A stretch of 64,000 bases of DNA from Montifringilla adamsi (taxonomy: Eukaryota > Chordata > Aves > Passeriformes > Passeridae). Position 1 is the first letter of the stretch; the number at the start of each line of letters is the position of its first letter. The stretch covers positions 6,689,888 through 6,753,887 of the forward strand of contig JAGGNK010008559.1 of assembly GCA_017590115.1 (NCBI GenBank). Reading direction: 5' to 3'. This document shows, one piece after another, positions 26,111 to 39,151 of the stretch. The notes beneath the pieces were generated by a model. It searched no databases, was not told the origin of the DNA, and saw nothing but the letters and a program-made list of their open reading frames with translations. A program made the translations under genes and the position numbers.

Positions 26111-28367
26111 TAAAGGAGGGCATTCATTTGGTTTTTTTCTCCTTTTACTCTAAAGGTAGCAATTAATAAATCACAGTTCTTAGCTGAATAACTTATTTTC
26201 CTGAATTCTTATAAATAACATACAAATCAATATGAACAGATAAGTAAATAAAAAGAATACAACCCGTACTTCTTCCATGGCAATTTAGATTTTAAAGGTA
26301 TTTTTAGTTAACTCTGTGGAGTACTCTGTTTTAACATTGACTGGCATATCTCATTCATCATCAGAACTTTATTACAAACAATGCAGGTGTCCCTAGATAC
26401 CTGTGAAAACTTGTGATCTGTTTGTCCCTTCAATTCTCCAGCATGAGAAAAAATATACCAAACTCCTCCAATGTTCATGGTAGTGAGTCTTAGAGCAGCT
26501 GTTAAACAACACTGAATTAAAATAAAATACTAATTCCACTCATCCCCCAGCCCTCCATGCCCCTTTTTCCTCTTAGGAAAATTCAGTTAACAGGACAATC
26601 AGACACATGACAAAACAGCCATGCAAAAGCAACTGCAGCTGCAGAAGGGAATTTAAGTGTACTGTGCCTGTCAGTCCTGCACAGTCTCAGACTCGATTTA
26701 TGCCCTGACCCTCTGAGTATTAGCCAGAGAATCCTACTTTTTTGGGCATCCAGCCTTGATTTCACTTGATTGACAGAATATAGATTTCCAAGCTATTCCT
26801 GGATCCTGGAGGATCTGTGGCTGCAGCATGTGCAGAGGGAGGGGGAGGTATGAGATAATTAGAGATGAGGAAAGCCGCTTTCTCCTTTCTCATGGGTGTG
26901 ATGGGATCAGTGAGCACAGCACTGAGATGTTTCTTGTTTCTCCCAACGCTTCAACTTTCTCCCTGTGTGCATGGGTGTGCACCAGGATTTATGGGTGTCC
27001 GTGGAGCTCTGCTCCTCTAAAGGAGCATGTATTCCCGATTTTTTCTGTATGCTCAATGTGTACATCTGGGAAACTTGAGTTTTCTGAGCTGGTGGCTAAG
27101 AATGGAAGCACAGACCAAGGAAATAATGTTAGGAATTGGGAGTGGATTTAAGGAAACACAGACTTGATCTGCCATGCTCTCAAGCAGTGAGAGAGAGAGA
27201 TTTGAGAATTATTCATTGAAAGGAAAAGAGCACTTCTTAACTATAATTTATTCATTTAAGTCTAATAGTTTTCTGGGTCAAAACACATGCTTTGAGGCAA
27301 GTAGGCAAGTTCACACATCTCATGGGGCAATCATCCAAAGTGCTGGACAATTCACTCCTGGGGGTTTCTGCGAGATAAACGTGGGGTAGTTATCAAATCC
27401 CTACCTGGAGACATTTTGAGCCAGGGCATCTCAAGACAAACCCATCATTCTTAAGCTGAACACATGCTACCAGTGAATTCACTGCTGGAGAAAAGGTATT
27501 AACCCAAGGGTTTGTCCAGCACTTACTCAGGATAACAAATGACTCCTCTGGGAGGGAATGCTTATCACAGAATGAAACTCACAGTGTTGTATGCCAGATT
27601 TACTGATCAGTCCTTCTACTCTCTCAGGTACAAAGGGAAAAGTGTGTGTATAAGTCTGTTTATAGCCAAACTTGGGAAAGGCAAGAAATACCATAAGGAA
27701 AGTGCCTGATAACAAGATTCATTCTGATAATGAGGTTGTAAATTCAATATATATTTTCTTAATTCACACTTCATTCCAAAGGAGTCAACTGACCATTCAG
27801 AATTAAAACAACAAACTAGGAAAAAAAACCTCCCATGATTTTTCATTCAGCATGGCTTAAGACTATTGTTTGAGTTAAAATTTGTGATTTGGGCTGGGTT
27901 TTTGTTTCTTAATTTCCAACAGGAAGCTGAAAACAACCTCACCCCAATATTGTTACTTTGGCTATGTAACAGACGAGGGATTTGAATTGCTCCATCTTGG
28001 TGCTAAAAAATGGGTGTAGGCTCTGATGTTACCACAGGCACCATTTTCAATACTTGCAAAGAAAATAGATCTGGATTTTAGTTGAAACTTGGGTCAATCT
28101 GACAAAAGACAGGTAATCTTTGTGGCTTTAATACATACCTTTGGCCTACATTTCAAACAAATATGAGGCAGCTCAAGCTTTGGATTTAAGTGGTTTCATA
28201 TGTCTCTCAAGTGCAGGTCATTTTCCTTAAATTTCAGTTGAGAGTCTGAGTTTTCTCAATTCTGAAAGTCAAAGTTAAATTTAGGGGTGTAAACCCATCT
28301 GGACTAAAACCGAAGGAAATATTGGCACAAACCTCAGCAAAATGAAACTGCCAAAACTAGAAACATC

Positions 28368-28371
<4 letters not shown>
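26111..28371. other. No gene recognised
   Basis: Unique DNA. A 107-codon plus-strand frame (26828-27151) lies after a G-rich word near 26,835 and has no domain I recognise. A short GA run lies near 27,190. Nothing else is assignable. Confidence 0.6.

Positions 28372-28400
<29 letters not shown>
28372..28400. repeat. (AT)n dinucleotide microsatellite
   Basis: Twenty-nine bases of perfect alternating A and T, followed by ctcag. It is likely to vary in length between individuals, as is usual for such runs. Confidence 0.97.
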
Positions 28401-28640
28401 CTCAGAAAGAGTTTAAAAAAAGTCAGTGGTTTGTCAGAATAATAATCAATTTGATCTGGTTTGTTCAAATTTTGAGGCAAAGGAAGTAAATATAAGTTAT
28501 TTGTAGCTTTAGGAATACTTCAACAAATTTAAGGAGAGCAGAAATTTAAAAATTTAAATTTTTGCTAAGGTTTCCTATGCACTAATCAACCTCATATGAG
28601 GTCAGGAAAAATTAAGATGCATTTGGTCAGGGAATACAAA

Positions 28641-28697
28641 GCAGAGAGAAGAGAGGAGAGGAGAGGAAAGGACAAAAGAGAGAGGAAAGAAGAAAAG
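28641..28697 (+). repeat. GA-rich (polypurine) tract
   Basis: Nearly pure purine over 57 bases (two C residues), built from agagg/agaaa words such as gagaggagaggagagg. A 61-codon minus-strand frame over it is Ser/Leu-rich because of this composition. Confidence 0.9.
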
Positions 28698-31600
28698 CAG
28701 CCTAACATTAAACAGACTTTGAGGTCCATTAAAATACAGGTCATGAATGTCTGAACTGAAAGAATTTTGATGGGCATTGTGAAGTTTGAAAGAATTTTAA
28801 GTCTGAAGGAATTTTATGGCTTGCATAGGTTAATTTGCTCGTCATTTGAACTGTGAGCTCAACCCGTGGAAAACATGAGACTGAACTGGGTTATTAATGT
28901 CATGAATTCTTTCTATTTCAAATTTATTTGAAAGGGTTAGGGAGCATTATCCATATTATAATAATGCATAAAATAATACTATTTATCAACCACACAGTGG
29001 TTGGTAAAGTGATCTAAATAACTGTTTAAAATTAAAGTGGATTGTAGAGACTGAATAGAGTGACTGATAAAGCAGTGTACGTGACAAACAGCTCTAACTG
29101 ACCTTTTTTACAAAAAAAACCAAAAACCCACCACCCTCCTTGCAGAAATGTCTGTGTTATAATGTGATCATTGTTTCTCTGGCTAATTACTGCTGCCTAT
29201 GCCAGTGGGAAGCCTTGCTGTAAAGCAGCAGGAGCGTGCACCTCCCATCTGCAGGGACTTTTTAGAGATTGTACAAGACTAAAAAAAGGAGCAGGGGGAA
29301 AAAAAAAACCAAACCAACAAATGAAATCAAAGGTCTGAGTTTATTTTTCTAGGAACAAAATCAGTGGAGTACATAAGACACTCTGTGTGTCTGTGGAGTT
29401 GCAGAGACACACGAGTCACTAATCACGGCCAGCAGTGTCCATGTGATAACCAGGCTCATGTGCCTGGTGCCAATTCCAAATAGCCCCTCTGAACCCTGGG
29501 CCATTTCCAGACTGGTCAAACATAAACATGTTTTAGCTCAGGCCATTTTCATTTTATGCTCTTAAAAAGTTTTGTTCTGTTTCAGAGCTGAGCCAGTCAC
29601 ATGAAGTCTACAGATAGGTAGAGGAGAAAGCGAGCATAACCTGAAGTACAAAGAAAAAATATATATGGGGGAAAATTAAATTTACATCACTGGAAACAAG
29701 AATATTTTAGAGATTTAAATGTGTTTATTAGAACTTGGAAAGATATATCCACATAGTAACAGAAAGATCACACACTTCATGTTCTTCAAGCAGCAGCAGA
29801 GCTTTCCAATTTTACCTTTGGTGTATTTATGGTGTTTGCTCTCTACTGTAGCTCTACAATAGCACTGGCAAAATGGCAAAAATAACTCCTCAGAATGAGC
29901 ATTTCCCTGAATAGGCTTCATTGCAGTAGGAATTTGAGAGAAACTTTCCATGGAAAAATAGGGGGTGAGACCGAATCCTTTTAAAATGTAAACCCCACAG
30001 TAGTGAAATAAAACAAGCTTTAAAGGCTTTAAAATGAAAATGACAGAAAAGCCTGATCACTGAAATATAAACCCTGTTTTTATGTTGCTTGTATTCATTA
30101 AATTATGTATGAAATATAATTTTGAGGGGAAAACCAAGAAGTTAATAATATTACAAGACCATAGATTTTAAAAGCTGCCAATTAAGGGAGACACAAATCA
30201 TCAGCTTTACCAATTTGTTTTGATTCCTTCCTGCTGACATCAACATAAATGTTGACATAAACTCTGCTGGGAAAAGGAATAGGACACACACAGAAGTACA
30301 GAAGTTTAACAAAATTCCTCAAGACCACAGAACATATTTGTTTTAGAACTTAGCACATTTTTCTTGAGCATGCATTAAAAACATATTTTATACTTCTTTA
30401 TTAATTCAGTCAGCTCACTATTTATTTTTGCAATGGAATCTTCTGCAGTGTTCTTTGTCATAAACTCCACAATTTTGCTGCTTTTTGATCCACAAGAAAA
30501 TGTTACTTTTGAAAAAGTACTGCAAGTTAATAACAACTGAAAAGTCTCTTCAAAGTTTAAAAGTGCTACTTCTGACCTGCTAAAGCTTTAAGCAAATTAA
30601 GTTTAGCAACCTAGAAGATGTTGATAAGAGAAGATGCAATGAAGAGGTGGCTGATTTGATTCTCAGAGGACAATCTTTGAAATCTCACTGTAGGCAAACT
30701 TAGAAAAAATTACCCCATTTTTTTTCATTGCAGTCCCCTAGCTAAAGGCCTAACATAAATTTTAATGAAATCATTTGAAAAGGCTTAAATATATTTCAAA
30801 TAAATATCTTCATTTGAAAAGATAAAAATTTGTCCAATATACTTAGTAACTTTGGCCCTGGTACATTTTTTTCCCCAAAAGTAAGCTATCCTTATTTTAT
30901 CCCAAGCAATAAGAAGGAATAACCCCCACACACTATTTTTTATGATTATCACAGCTGTGAAGAATTGTCACAAATATATATCCTCTTATAAAATGTTCAC
31001 TTATGAGAAGATTAGCAGCATTTCTTTGAATTTAATGCCTGGTCACCCTGCACTGGCAGCATTTTTCAGGGCCAAAATATTTATCCAGCAATAAAGGATT
31101 GGCTACAGAAGCCATACAAGATTACATGTTCCCTGAATATAAGTTCCCTGTTTAAGGGATGAATAAGAATGCAATCAACAAATCAGTTTCCTGAGTAGCT
31201 CAGGAGTAACAGAAGAGAATTTTGAAAAGGTAGTGGAAAGAGCTGTAGTCCTATACTTGGTGCAGGAAGGAGTTTCTAAAGAATAGCAGAAGGAAAATCA
31301 GAATAAAAAGGATGGAGAGGAGATTAAATACATATTTATAGCAAAGTGACAAAGGAGAAATGAGATAATTAGCAAGCAAGAGAAGAACTTGAGAGCCTTG
31401 AGAAGAAAGAGCAACAATAGGAAACCTGGAAAACTGTAGGAAAGAAAGAAGAGAGTGAAATAATCAGAGTTGAGTTTTTTTCTCACTGAAATGTAGAGTG
31501 AAAGTTGCAGTCCATCCAAATAGAAGAGTCCTAAATGTAGCAATAATTCTGATAACAATGAATAAATCCCACAGCCACAAGTGTAATTGTCTGCCAGACC

Positions 31601-34600
31601 CCTGCTGTTGTGCTCAGCCAGGTTAGATATCTCAGAAAACTCTTTAAAACCATGTGAAAGTCTATTTGCAGTTAATATACTGATATAGATGTATGTTTAT
31701 TTTAAACTGACCAAAAATGCCCTTAAAAATAAAGGTATCTTTTTAACCTCTGTGCCTGGTTGGCAGTGGCACTGTTATAGCACGTGGTGGTGCCTGATGG
31801 TTACTTTCACCCCAGCACCAGCAGAAATTGTTTGAGGAGGAAGGGCTCTGATAGCGATCATGCAGTTCACAGCCTTTCTCCTCTGGCACAGCCCAGAATG
31901 ATCTAAAAGCTCTAATCCAAACAGCCTGACCACAAAGCAAGTGTGCATTTCAGATCACACTCAAGCAATAGCATAAATCCATCCATTCACTTCAGGAGGC
32001 TTTCAAACACTTTGGGGTGTCCCCCCAGAGATTCTGTAAATAAGCCTTTGAGCTGTGTTTTACATGGAGAATATCATGGAGACTTGCTTTTCACAAAAAA
32101 AGGAAAGAGGTTTGACTTTATGGGGTCCTGTGGCAGTTGAATTTTCCTGAAACACACACATGAATGAAGGTATGAAATCTTTAACAAGTCTAATACCCTT
32201 AAAATCTACATTTTTCTTCCTTGGTATTTTATTTGCTGCATATCTGCACAATGGACAGAAATCATCTCATCCCTAAAACTCTTGTTTCTTTGTGTATGAA
32301 AATATTATATATTTTAGGCCTATTCCAACAGCATCTCAGCATATAAAACTGCAAAACAATCATGTGTGCCATTTAAATTTGATCAAAAGTGGGAACAGTG
32401 TGCCTGATGATGTGCTGAAAATGTAAATCAACATAACCCATCAGGCTTTGCCATATTTATTCTCATCATTTTCAACCATTCTGCCCATTTTCCATTTATG
32501 ATTTTACAAATCATCAGCTCAGATATATGATCAATTATGGAATTAATCCCAAAGCCACTGATGTGCTCAGCAAAATTGTGCTAATTTGAATTAATTTTAA
32601 GTAGTATTGTAACTCAGTAAGGGTGTACCTAATATTTGTGTCAATTTATTTGGCTACTGGTAATGTAAGCCTTGTAATCTTTGTGGATAGATTATGCCAA
32701 CAATACAATACAAATTTTCCCCAAGGAACACAAGTAAATCCCCCTATTTCTGTGTTTTATCTTTCAAGGTGTTTCTTTAGATAAAGAACAAGTTCATTTT
32801 CTCAAACCACAATAAGAAAACTGAGGAAAAAAATAAAAATATGAATATATATATGTAAATAGGCATAACTGATTTTTAAGCAAGGTATGAAGTATTTATG
32901 GCTGACATTCACACATCAAGGTAAAAAAACCCCACAATAACAACAAAATCAACCCAGACCAGTGGCAGATCTCAAATAAGCATTATGTATAAAAATTATC
33001 ATGTATTTCTAGGTAAATTATCTTGTTTCACTGTGTTTTGTCCCACATCCTTTAATCATGCAGGGAATGTAATATGAAGGCTTTTAGCCATCATATTGTT
33101 GACATAATCAGATGAAATTATGCTCAAAAATATTAGTGACCTTTCTTTCTTTGATACAAAGAAGATGCTTTTAACAGTTGCCTAGGAAGGTGGAATAGCT
33201 GACTAATAATTGCTGAGAAATGAAATTGAAGAAATTCAGAGTTTACAAATCTCCTGCTGAGCTCTCCCAGGGCAGCCACTACAATCAGCCTGTAAACCAT
33301 ACTATTTAATGATATGCAGGAATTTTGGCTGATTTAACCAAGGTAGCTTATTCCTTTTTATTTTCTTGTTTTGCTTTGTTATCCCACATGCAATGCGTAC
33401 TTTTCTTCTCCTCCAGCATTTGATATTCTAGTTAAATTAAAAAGAAATTAATTCCCACTGTGCCTAATTTTCAAAATGAAACTGAAGAAAAGTGCTCCCA
33501 TTCCACACCCCCATCACACTAATGGTGACTTTGGGGAATCACCACAGCAAAAGTTGGGAAGTTTGTGTGGAAAACAACAAATCCCTTGCCAAGTGTGTGG
33601 GATATGCAAAGAATCCTTGCAAGTGAGAAGAGCTGAGCAGAGATAACAACTATTTTCCACTGAAGGGTTTCTTGCTGCTCCTTCACCAGGAGAGGATGAT
33701 CAGCTCAGGTATGGGAAAGCAGGGAGTGGAAAAATAGCTTCATATAGCATTCAAACCTAGACATTTCCTCTTCTTCTCCTCCATCTGTTCTTTTCCACAA
33801 GAGGACTTCGTTCTCAATTATGAAAACCAGCTAATATCCAGAAACTCAGCATCTTAATAGAACTCACTAATGTACAGATTTCTGTCACACAGCCCTGCTT
33901 TGTTTCCTTTTCTCAGCAGAAGTCCATTTCGACTGTATCCTCTGAATTTCATTCATTTTGGTTAGAACCTTGTTACCTTAAAATACTTTCTTTTCTGGAA
34001 GACATTTTTGGACTTTGGTCATAGCTGTTATTTTCTTTATGCCTTCTTAGCTTTACTAGTGCATTTTGGACATAGAATTCCAGAGCCTTAATTTCAAACC
34101 TTAAATTAACTTGTAAATTTTCTTCTTGTTTCCCCCCCCCCCACCACCGCCTTTTTATAATTGAAAAAATATTTATTTCCTCACATTTTCCTTTCAGAAA
34201 AAAACTATAAAGGATATCTTTGAGCATCTGAGAACCTCTAGAAATTCAGCTTTTACAGCAAGGTAACAACCAAAAAAGCTTTACCCTTTCTATGACTTCT
34301 TCCCTCATTCTTGTATTTGCTGCTTTCAATAGAGCAATATTTCTGCTACCATGACCAGGGAAATATTTAGACATTAAGTCTCTTCCTTGGTTAAAATATT
34401 TCTTCAGGTGGGTCTGTTTTTCTGGAGACTCAGCCAAGTGGCATGAAGCTAGCAGGTTTTCATCGTCATTTTCTGTAATTTTAATTTTTTTAAATTCTTC
34501 CATTTTAAGGAAGTTATACAGGAAAATTCAGTTGACATCTACTTTATCAATACAACAAAAGAGTTTCAGCTACAGCACTTGCTGGTTTCCTCCCTATCAG

Positions 34601-34801
34601 GATTAATTTAAGGAGGAGCTTTCCAAGTAATTTCATTAGTTCCTCTATCAAGATACAGCAGAAGAGAGGCAGAAGCAAAGCATTCATTTTTCCAAATGTT
34701 AAACTGAAGCTTTTCCTGTTGTGACTCCATCACTGATCTGACAGCTGCTAATAACCAGCCTGTCAATAAAGCACACAAAAATTCAAGTTGATTCTGATCT
34801 A
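28698..34801. other. No gene recognised; unique AT-rich DNA
   Basis: No mobile element was found in this 6-kb stretch. A purine-rich section lies at about 31,265-31,480, where an 86-codon minus-strand frame is a Leu/Phe/Ser-rich artefact. A C11 run lies at 34,132-34,142. Homeodomain-type words are frequent at 32.3-32.7 kb (separate entry). Confidence 0.55.
32330..32720. promoter_or_regulatory. Possible conserved non-coding element (speculative)
   Basis: The stretch combines moderate complexity with closely spaced TCAATTA, AATTAAT and CATTTATGATTT-type words, and it lacks repeats or homopolymers. Many vertebrate developmental enhancers look like this. Conservation cannot be seen from one sequence, and AT-rich DNA gives homeodomain-like cores by chance. 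Confidence 0.15.
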
Positions 34802-34900
34802 AATCACAAAATCACAGAAGGGATCAGGCTGGGAGGGAGCCCAGGATGCCACTGGCCTTCCTGGCCACCAGGGCACTGTGCTGGCTCAAATCTGTTGGCT
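34802..34900 (-). mobile_element. CR1 LINE fragment, internally deleted
   Basis: The left end (atcacaaaatcacagaag) is the reverse-complemented CR1 3' tail. Only about 25 bases later it reads agcccaggatgccactggcc, ttcctggccaccagggcac and tgtgctggctca. In full-length copies this part of CR1 lies several hundred bases from the 3' end. The intervening part is missing, so the copy is a minus-strand element with an internal deletion or a junction between two CR1 pieces. Confidence 0.85.
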
Positions 34901-34936
34901 TCTGCCACACAAATAAAAATGACTGACTAAACCACA

Positions 34937-34970
34937 TATATGTTGAAAAGTAGCAACTTTTCAACATATA
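34937..34970. repeat. Perfect inverted repeat, 15-bp arms, 4-base loop
   Basis: Left arm tatatgttgaaaagt (34,937-34,951), loop agca, right arm acttttcaacatata (34,956-34,970). It is the longest perfect short-loop hairpin noticed in the window and lies about 35 bases beyond the CR1 fragment. The stem is shorter than a microRNA precursor, so a DNA-level cause such as template switching or a small insertion is more plausible than an RNA gene. Confidence 0.95.
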
Positions 34971-35174
34971 GAAACAGAAATATTTTTTCTATAAGTATGA
35001 AAATTAGAAAGGAAGTAACCCATAGTTTATAGCGTTTTTTGGCTGGATTTGAATTTGGAATCCAGATCAGGGAATAATTCAATCTGAATTTCATCTTTTT
35101 TGAGCAAAAGTTTCAAGAGTTGAAGAAAGAATAAACATCTTGTGGGTTTTTTTCATCCCTGTGTAGTGAAAGAT

Positions 35175-35280
35175 AACACAAAAAAAAACCAAAAAAAAAA
35201 ACCAAAAAAAAAAAAAAAAAACCCCCAAAAAAAAAAAAAAAAAACCAAAAAACCAAAAAAAAACCCCAAACACAACAAGA
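35175..35280 (+). repeat. A/C low-complexity tract
   Basis: A-runs of 6-20 separated by cc, ccccc or cccc. The plus strand translates as Lys/Pro/Asn repeats and the minus strand as Phe/Trp/Gly repeats; neither is a real protein. Confidence 0.95.
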
Positions 35281-38200
35281 CAGAATCCCCAGGTCCCACT
35301 TTTAGTTGTCAGATTGCACATTCCAGAATTGTTGGCCCTGTCTGAAATGGTCCAGTTGCTTTTTGATGCATCATATTCAAAAGAAAGGAGAGAAAAATGC
35401 ATCTCTCTGCCTTGATAAAGTCTCAAAGTCAGAGGCCATTTGTATCACTGAAAACTACTGAAGTGTATCTCATCAGGTTTAAATTCTTCTTCCTTAATCT
35501 CCCCAGTTCAGCTTCACCAATTAATCTCTGCTTCTTTTATTCTAAAGAAGGAATAAAGAAAAAAATAAAGAATAGGGGGGGAAAAACCCCCAACAACAAA
35601 GAATCTCAACAATTCATCCCATATGGCTCTTTGTCAAAGCTTCTGTATGCTGTAAACTTATGTAAGAATGATATACAGGCATCAATTCATGGTCCAGAAG
35701 CATAAAAATTTTAAAAATCCCAAACCTTGGGAAGGTTTGGAAAAAGACACAATAAGCTTACGAAAAAGGGGGAAAAAAACCAACTTGTGCTATGTTAAGG
35801 GCATTAAAAACCTTTTACTTAATATGATAACCAAATCATGTTATAATTACCATTAGTTAAAGCCTCACATGGTATTTTATCCTCCATGGAGAAAAGTATT
35901 CTTTCATTTAATGCTCTCCTTTTTTTTTTTTTTTTCCCCTCTTATTTTAATCTCCAAACCATGATCAAAAGCTGTATATCTGTCAACTTCAAACCATATC
36001 TGTGAATTAGAGTAAGAGAATAGAAGTCATCACCCCTGGGAGTTTTTCAATGAGAAAGAGCAGATCAGAGAAGTAAGATGGGAATACATACACATACTTT
36101 CCAGGATCTCTGGCTTTAAATCTGCATGATAATTTAAATTATTAAATGCACAGAGAGTATTAAATCATGGTGGTTTACTTAGGAGTGTTTTTAACTTTGA
36201 ATTCATGGGAATACAAGGCCTGACACCTTAGTTTATCTGCAGATGCTGATAATTCTCAAGATGTGCAAGGAAAAGGGAATAATTGTTTGATTTTAAATGA
36301 GTCTTTAGCAGTCTATCCTAGTAAATCAATTCTATGCAGTGAGAGGAAAAGGACAGCACTTGAATTTACTTCCCAAATATTCCATTCCAGCTTAGTATCT
36401 CAGAAGGGAGGATATTTCGGTGTGGCTTTGCAGATGTAAGTTACCCACATTTTTCATATGTACTTTGTTTGTGGTTAGAGACTTCCTTTCCTAGGAATGG
36501 CTAGAAAATGCCATAAAGAGTTTTCACTGGAAGCTAGACATTCCTAATAGAGGTCTGTGGCTACGAAGAGAACAGCAATTTTTTCTTCAAAAAATGCCAC
36601 GTAGATGAAAAGGTTTTAAGGTAGGTTCTGTTCTTTGGAAAGGTGTGACTGATTTTGAACCTTCCCTTAGGAGGTTCAGCACTGAAATTCAGCATCCCAG
36701 GTTGATTCCCTGGGCAGATTAATTGTTCTGAGGAAAAAAAATACCTCTAAAATGTTTTCCTCTTCCTTAAAACCAAATCCCAGTTACACCTTAATTCTAA
36801 TATACCTTCCTGTTTATTATAAGTTAAATTTATGAGATAAAGAAAATGACAGGGAATTTCATCTTTTCTCCTCACAATTTACCCCTAATAAAAGCTAAAA
36901 CCTCCTGAATTTTCACATCTTCTGAAGGAGCTTGAGTCAGCAGAAAGATTGCTATAAAATTATTTGAAACCAGTAATTCCTCCAAGTAATAGAAGTGATC
37001 TTTGAATTATTTTGGGTGGAAAGCTTGAGATGCTTGAGTACAGATACAGTGAAGCTGGTAGATGGTAGATGGTTTTTTCATGAAATGATAAAAAGTGAAA
37101 TGCATAAGGAATTGTACTGAAATGCTCCAACATCAGGTAACACTGATATTATTTTTAAGAAACACAAAGAGGGTTAACAAGCATGTGGTCAAGATATGCA
37201 TATTTAAAAAATATGTATATAAAGGAATCTGGCTAAAATACTCCAATTAATTAATCTATTTTTAATTTTTTTTAATTTAACAAATGAATCATTACAGACA
37301 ACGGAACCAAACCATGCCTGCCCAGTGTAAAATATAAAATATAAATTCATGTTTTAGCAAATTCATCTCTACACTTGCATGTATTATCTATAGCAGATGC
37401 TGCCCATGGGACTGACCATGCTGTTGGTGTTTGGCCGGAGTGAACATTCACAAAAGTGTCTTTGTGCCATGGCAGAAACGCCACACGTGCACAGAGAGTT
37501 GCACATTTTGAGCTACTCAGAGTAGACAATCAGGGTAGAAGGCAGGAAAAAAGCCACCAGCAGTGACTGGGAGAAAAATGTGGGGAACTAAAATGTGGTT
37601 ATCTCTGCAGAAGCCACCCAATCAAGCATCTCAAATGTGATCAGATGATGGCTTAGAACTTTGCATTGGGTTCATGTTTGCCACCTTCCTTGGGTTGGTA
37701 GCTCGTTCAGATCCCTGCCTCTTACAGGGAGTTCGTAACTCCTCTTAAAATGATGCCTCATTTTGTGACAGCAGGATGTGGGCTTAGTAAAACGCCAAGT
37801 GATAGCAAGACTCTCCTCAAAACAGTGTCAAGGCAGAACCAAACTCTGGGTTATATCTGGACCAAATATCACTGACTTTGTAAAATAAAATAGCAGACAA
37901 GAAACCAAGTGTGTTGTTCTGAAGCGATGCAGTTGCCTGTAAAATAGTTACAAGCTTTTCATTATCACGCAGTCACCATCCAAATATGTGCCTTGGCTTG
38001 GAAAAGCAGCCCACCAGCAAAATAAATTTTAAAAAAAGGGAAGGGGAGAAAAAACACCCTCTCCTTTCCTCAAATTCAGTGTCTTTGTGGTTGTGTCCCT
38101 GGCTGTCAACACTTTCCTTCCCTATTGAAAGGCTATTAGAAAAACAGTGTTCTGCCAGTGCCAGTGGCCTCAAGAGCCTCATTATATCATAAGGATAACC

Positions 38201-39008
38201 CCAGGGTGAGCAGGAACCCTAAACACAGAGTGGCCATTGAGTCCTTCATAGCCAGGGTATGCTCCAGTCAAGCTTACCAGCAGATGAAGCTCATGTAGCA
38301 GCACACAGGCAGAATTAAGAAAAGAATAAGAAATTTGGCAGCTTTAATCAGTTTCTCTATGAAAACAAAGCCGAGTGCAGGCAGTGGAAAGGATCTGGAC
38401 CCAACATCAGTCCCTGTGTTCCCTTTTTCTTCTGGAGGGGGGAATTGAGACCCATGAGAGGTGAAAAAAGGGGATGAGGATGGACTCACTGGAAGCTTTC
38501 CTCATGAGATAATGAAAGGTCTTGCAGTCATATCTTAACCCCGTCCCTTTGGAGAAAAAAAACTTAGAATGCTTTTATGGTTTTTTACTCTTGGACTAAA
38601 AGCCTACAGCTGTTTTGAAGCTTGACATAGTTCTAGCATATAATTAATACCATTTCCATTTAACTCACCAGCTAAATCTTAAACAGAATGCACAAGCTGT
38701 GACATATTACTGAAAAGAAGCAATGCACATTGGACAATTGACTTGGTGGTGGCCTTTAATGCTGTGCCCCGTTGGTGGGGTGTCTGTGGTTATCATTTTT
38801 CATTGGAGAAATGTCAAACAGTCCATGGGCCTGGCAAACATAACTATCACAGGCAGTCCTGCTTCTGCTGGCTTTCATCTTGTGAAGCAGTTGCATTTCC
38901 TGGCAGAGTATCCATGGATTTACAGGCATACATGCAACTTACACTCTGCCTACATCCATATCTATTTTTGTAGAAATATACATTAAGATATGGATCAGGT
39001 CTGGCTTG
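35281..39008. other. No gene recognised
   Basis: A T16 run lies at 35,920-35,935. Open frames reach at most 102 codons (35397-35705) and are Lys/Asn-rich without a motif. Opposite-strand frames at 37.97-38.19 kb mirror each other. Nothing assignable. Confidence 0.6.
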
Positions 39009-39151
39009 TCACAGAATCATGGAATGGCTGGGGTTGGAAGGGACCTTAAAGGGCATCTTATTCCAACCCCCTGCCATAGGCAGGGACACCTTCCCCTAGA
39101 CCAGGTTGCTCAGAGCCCCATCCAACCTGGCCTTGGAGACTTCCAGAGATT
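39009..39151 (-). mobile_element. CR1 LINE fragment, 3' terminal ~140 bp (well preserved)
   Basis: This is the clearest CR1 match in the window: tcacagaatcatggaatgg, ggttggaagggacctta, ttccaaccccctgccatagg, cagggacaccttcccctag, accaggttgctcagagcccc and atccaacctggccttggag in order on the plus strand. The element is therefore on the minus strand and 5'-truncated. The close agreement suggests it is among the younger insertions here. Confidence 0.96.

Noticed and set aside
35091..35426. 111-codon minus-strand frame rich in Phe and Trp, resembling a membrane protein
   Set aside because: Compositional artefact of the A/C tract at 35,175-35,280 read in antisense; the apparent hydrophobicity is just TTT/TGG codons.
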